Source of the DNA: a bacterium
GTDB lineage: Bacteria; Krumholzibacteriota; Krumholzibacteriia; LZORAL124-64-63
DNA length: 36,273 nt
Assembly: GCA_024223715.1 (NCBI GenBank)
Contig: JAAEOA010000340.1
Span: 1 to 36,273, forward strand
Direction: 5' to 3'
This document shows positions 34,738-36,273 of this stretch, one piece after another. The position numbers and the translations under genes were made by a program. The first letter of the stretch is position 1. The number at the start of each line of letters is the position of its first letter. The notes under the pieces are model-generated. The model worked only from the letters and a program-made list of their open reading frames with translations, had not been told where the DNA came from and made no database searches.

Positions 34738-35448
34738 ATGACTTCCACATTCATTACAAGAACTTCAACCCTGCTTTGGATTTTCATTTGTCTAACAATG
34801 ACTACCACTGCTCTGGCTGCCGTCGACTCAGGCCAGAACCCCAACCCTTTCATTCTTGGCGACTGTCAGGTGGGAAACCTGAATCCGCCTGTTGGCCCAC
34901 CGGTTCCTGACCTGTTCTTCGGTGAAGAAGCCTACGCCTACCACGTCAAACCCATTGACCAATGCACAAGTACTGAAGATGGTTTCATTCTTGAAAGCGT
35001 CACCCAAATGTTGCATTTCAATACCGACCAGATACCTGCGGTGCTAATAGTCAAAGCAGCTCTGTATTCCGCCCAATTCGACACCCCGAGCGGCTGTTGG
35101 ATGCCCGGTATCACCCTCTACGAATCCATGGAAGAAACATTCACCATTGCCGACAACGGCATCCTAAACATTCAGGTCCCCATTGCCAGTGGCCCTGCCT
35201 ACTTGTTGAACGACCACTATTTCCTGGTCATGAGTTACCAGGGCGGTGCCATGGCCCAGCTTGTGGTTGATGACGAACCCATGCCCTGCACCGAATTTGT
35301 TAATCGGGGCAATGGCTGGCAGGATCTCAATGGGCGCGATAAAAGCGGTGGTGGAAAAGTCATAATTTTTGGCGACATTGTATTTTCACCTGCTTCAGTG
35401 GCCAACACACAAAGCACCTGGGATGGAATCAAGAGTCTGTATAAATAA
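34738..35448 (+). CDS. Secreted protein with C-terminal W..IKSLYK tail
   Basis: A 236-residue exported protein with a signal peptide (LLWIFICLTMTTTALA, cleavage near residue 27). AAGGA lies six bases before the ATG. The mature part is beta-rich with four cysteines (DCQ, DQC, SGCW, MPCTEF) that may form disulfides. I recognise no family. It ends STWDGIKSLYK, matching the end of the protein at 15172-15897. It has its own promoter and terminator, so it is monocistronic. Confidence 0.78.
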   Translation: MTSTFITRTSTLLWIFICLTMTTTALAAVDSGQNPNPFILGDCQVGNLNPPVGPPVPDLFFGEEAYAYHVKPIDQCTSTEDGFILESVTQMLHFNTDQIPAVLIVKAALYSAQFDTPSGCWMPGITLYESMEETFTIADNGILNIQVPIASGPAYLLNDHYFLVMSYQGGAMAQLVVDDEPMPCTEFVNRGNGWQDLNGRDKSGGGKVIIFGDIVFSPASVANTQSTWDGIKSLYK

Positions 35449-35464
35449 TTTTTTCTTCAATTCC

Positions 35465-35501
35465 AAAATACCGAGCACCTGAGGGTGTTCGGTATTTTTT
35501 T
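35465..35501 (+). terminator. Terminator of the secreted-protein gene
   Basis: A 13-bp stem from AATACCGAGCACC to GGTGTTCGGTATT (one G-T pair) has a short loop and is followed by a T run. Confidence 0.9.
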
Positions 35502-35560
35502 AAAATATTATCAAAATAAATTGTAAGACATTCTTCACTTATCAAATATCCCTTTTGAAA

Positions 35561-35738
35561 CCAGGGTTGTCGCTGCCTTCACTGGAGGGGTGATGAAAAC
35601 ACCGGGGAGAATTGATTTTCGAGGATGGTGTTGGCGACAACCGGTTTCCCAGTTTAACCAAAAAGTGATGTTGTAAGTTCGTTCCCCCGTTGCGCAACAT
35701 CACCGAAAGAAGGAGCCGGATTTTCCGGCTCTTTTTTT
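35561..35738 (+). ncRNA. Candidate structured RNA with terminator
   Basis: Within a 288-base gap without a gene, a perfect 9-bp stem GGTTGTCGC (35565-35573) / GCGACAACC (35634-35642) encloses a loop with smaller GGTG/CACC pairing. A second perfect 9-bp stem follows, GTGATGTTG (35665-35673) / CAACATCAC (35695-35703). Then comes a stem GAGCCGG/CCGGCTC and seven T. The preceding gene already has its own terminator, so this second + strand terminator suggests a separate transcript. A weak TTGTAA-N17-AAATAT lies at 35521-35549. I match it to no known RNA family. The last hairpin may instead serve meaB from the other strand, where the T-rich tail is weaker. Confidence 0.4.
35711..35738 (+). terminator. 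Terminator hairpin before meaB end
   Basis: GAGCCGG-ATTTT-CCGGCTC is followed by seven T on the + strand. On the - strand the tail is CTTCTTTC, so it could also end the meaB transcript with lower efficiency. Confidence 0.75.
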
Positions 35739-36273
35739 ACCGATTGTCTTGAAAACGCTCCAACAACAGACGAGCCGCAGCCGTAGCCGGCATTTCGCCA
35801 GAGGCAACTTTCTGCTCCAGCTCATCCCTTAGCTCATTCATTCCGGGATGCGATTCAAAAATATCGGTCAGGCCTTCACGAACCAGATCGTTCAGCCAGG
35901 TGCGCTCCTGGTCCTGTCGTCGCCGATCATGAACTCTCGAGGCGCGGGTAATTTCGTCGAACCTGGTAACTACACGCCAAATCTCCTCAATGCCTTCTTC
36001 TTTAAGGGCAGAAGCGTTAAAAGCATGAGTTTGCCAGCCTTCGGTTGCAGGACGCAAATAATGCAAAACCCTCTCAAATTCAGATCGGGCGGTGAGAGCG
36101 GCTTGCTTACCGGGGCCATCGGCTTTGTTTATCAAAATGGCGTCAGCTATTTCCACCACGCCTTTTTTGATTCCCTGCAATTCATCGCCGGCTCCGGCAA
36201 TGAGAATGAGCAGGAAAAAATCGACCATGCTGCGCACAATAATTTCGCTTTGGCCGACACCGACAGTTTCCAC
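35737..36273 (-). CDS. meaB: MeaB/ArgK GTPase (5' end outside the window)
   Basis: The C-terminal 178 residues of the G3E-family GTPase that protects and loads methylmalonyl-CoA mutase with adenosylcobalamin. Visible: ETVGVGQSE and the following switch region, the NKAD guanine-recognition motif (about residues 49-52 of the visible part), VVEIADAILINKAD, and the helical dimerisation tail (RTWLNDLVREGL). The N-terminal Walker A lies beyond the window edge. The mutase subunit gene is not in view. The gene ends next to a hairpin that may be its terminator. Confidence 0.92.
   Translation of the reverse strand: METVGVGQSEIIVRSMVDFFLLILIAGAGDELQGIKKGVVEIADAILINKADGPGKQAALTARSEFERVLHYLRPATEGWQTHAFNASALKEEGIEEIWRVVTRFDEITRASRVHDRRRQDQERTWLNDLVREGLTDIFESHPGMNELRDELEQKVASGEMPATAAARLLLERFQDNR

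Noticed and set aside
35564..35577. GGGTTGTCGCTG resembles the end of the 140-bp element with a deletion
   Set aside because: The opposite end does not match the element's other arm; treated as chance similarity.
35620..35642. GATGGTGTT near GGCGACAACC recalled parts of a fluoride riboswitch
   Set aside because: The required pseudoknot and downstream conserved segments are missing and no + strand gene follows.
1..36273. tRNA, rRNA, CRISPR array or prophage signatures
   Set aside because: No cloverleaf-like sequence, rRNA segment, regularly spaced repeat array, integrase or transposase gene was seen in any gap.

Overview
The window is an ordinary-density bacterial chromosome segment, near half GC by eye. 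It is rich in exported proteins: lipoproteins with lipobox cysteines, Sec signal peptides, outer-membrane barrels, and a subtilase ending in a FlgD-Ig / type-IX-like C-terminal domain. Together with a GldA/GldF/GldG-type ABC cluster and large PEGA-like or Ig-like repeat proteins, this points to a Gram-negative FCB-related or candidate-phylum lineage (Krumholzibacteriota/Eisenbacteria-like). That placement is an inference from protein style, not from a marker gene.

Layout. 1-342: strand-asymmetric C/A simple repeats and a terminator. 343-1540 (-): arsR-arsM arsenic methylation operon. 1784-5857 (+): giant secreted subtilase, convergent with 5924-8353 (-), a repeat lipoprotein with a degenerate formylglycine-generating-enzyme-like domain. 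8561-13056 (+): four-gene gliding-type ABC operon. 13159-16559: small outer-membrane protein, SsnA-like aminohydrolase, a secreted protein ending in a W..LKSIYR tail, and a HExxH SprA-like metalloprotease. 16665-18302 (-): 4-hydroxyphenylpyruvate dioxygenase (hpd) with a second VOC protein. 18457-18597: copy 1 of a 141-bp inverted-repeat element. 18737-21484 (+): clostripain-type lipoprotein. 21542-24741 (-): small lipoprotein and a translationally coupled POT peptide transporter plus DUF481 barrel. 24893-28320 (-): four-gene phosphonate/selenate-type ABC transporter. 28341-29927 (-): cysS with an inserted zinc ribbon. 29997-34497: exported TPR-CHAT protease divergent from an ECF-like sigma factor and a membrane anti-sigma factor. 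34508-34647: element copy 2, inverted. 34738-35448 (+): second secreted protein with the W..IKSLYK tail. 35561-35738: candidate structured RNA. 35737-36273 (-): 3' part of meaB, cut by the window edge.

Most interesting items: (1) the periplasmic TPR-CHAT protease facing a sigma/anti-sigma pair, which resembles the logic of the type III-E CRISPR TPR-CHAT/Csx30/sigma axis but has no CRISPR; (2) the paired 140-bp inverted-repeat element with a base-pair-preserving change in an internal hairpin; (3) the shared C-terminal tail of two otherwise unlike exported proteins; (4) the hairpin-rich transcript candidate before meaB; (5) two selenium-associated families, SsnA and the selenate-type binding protein, in one neighbourhood.
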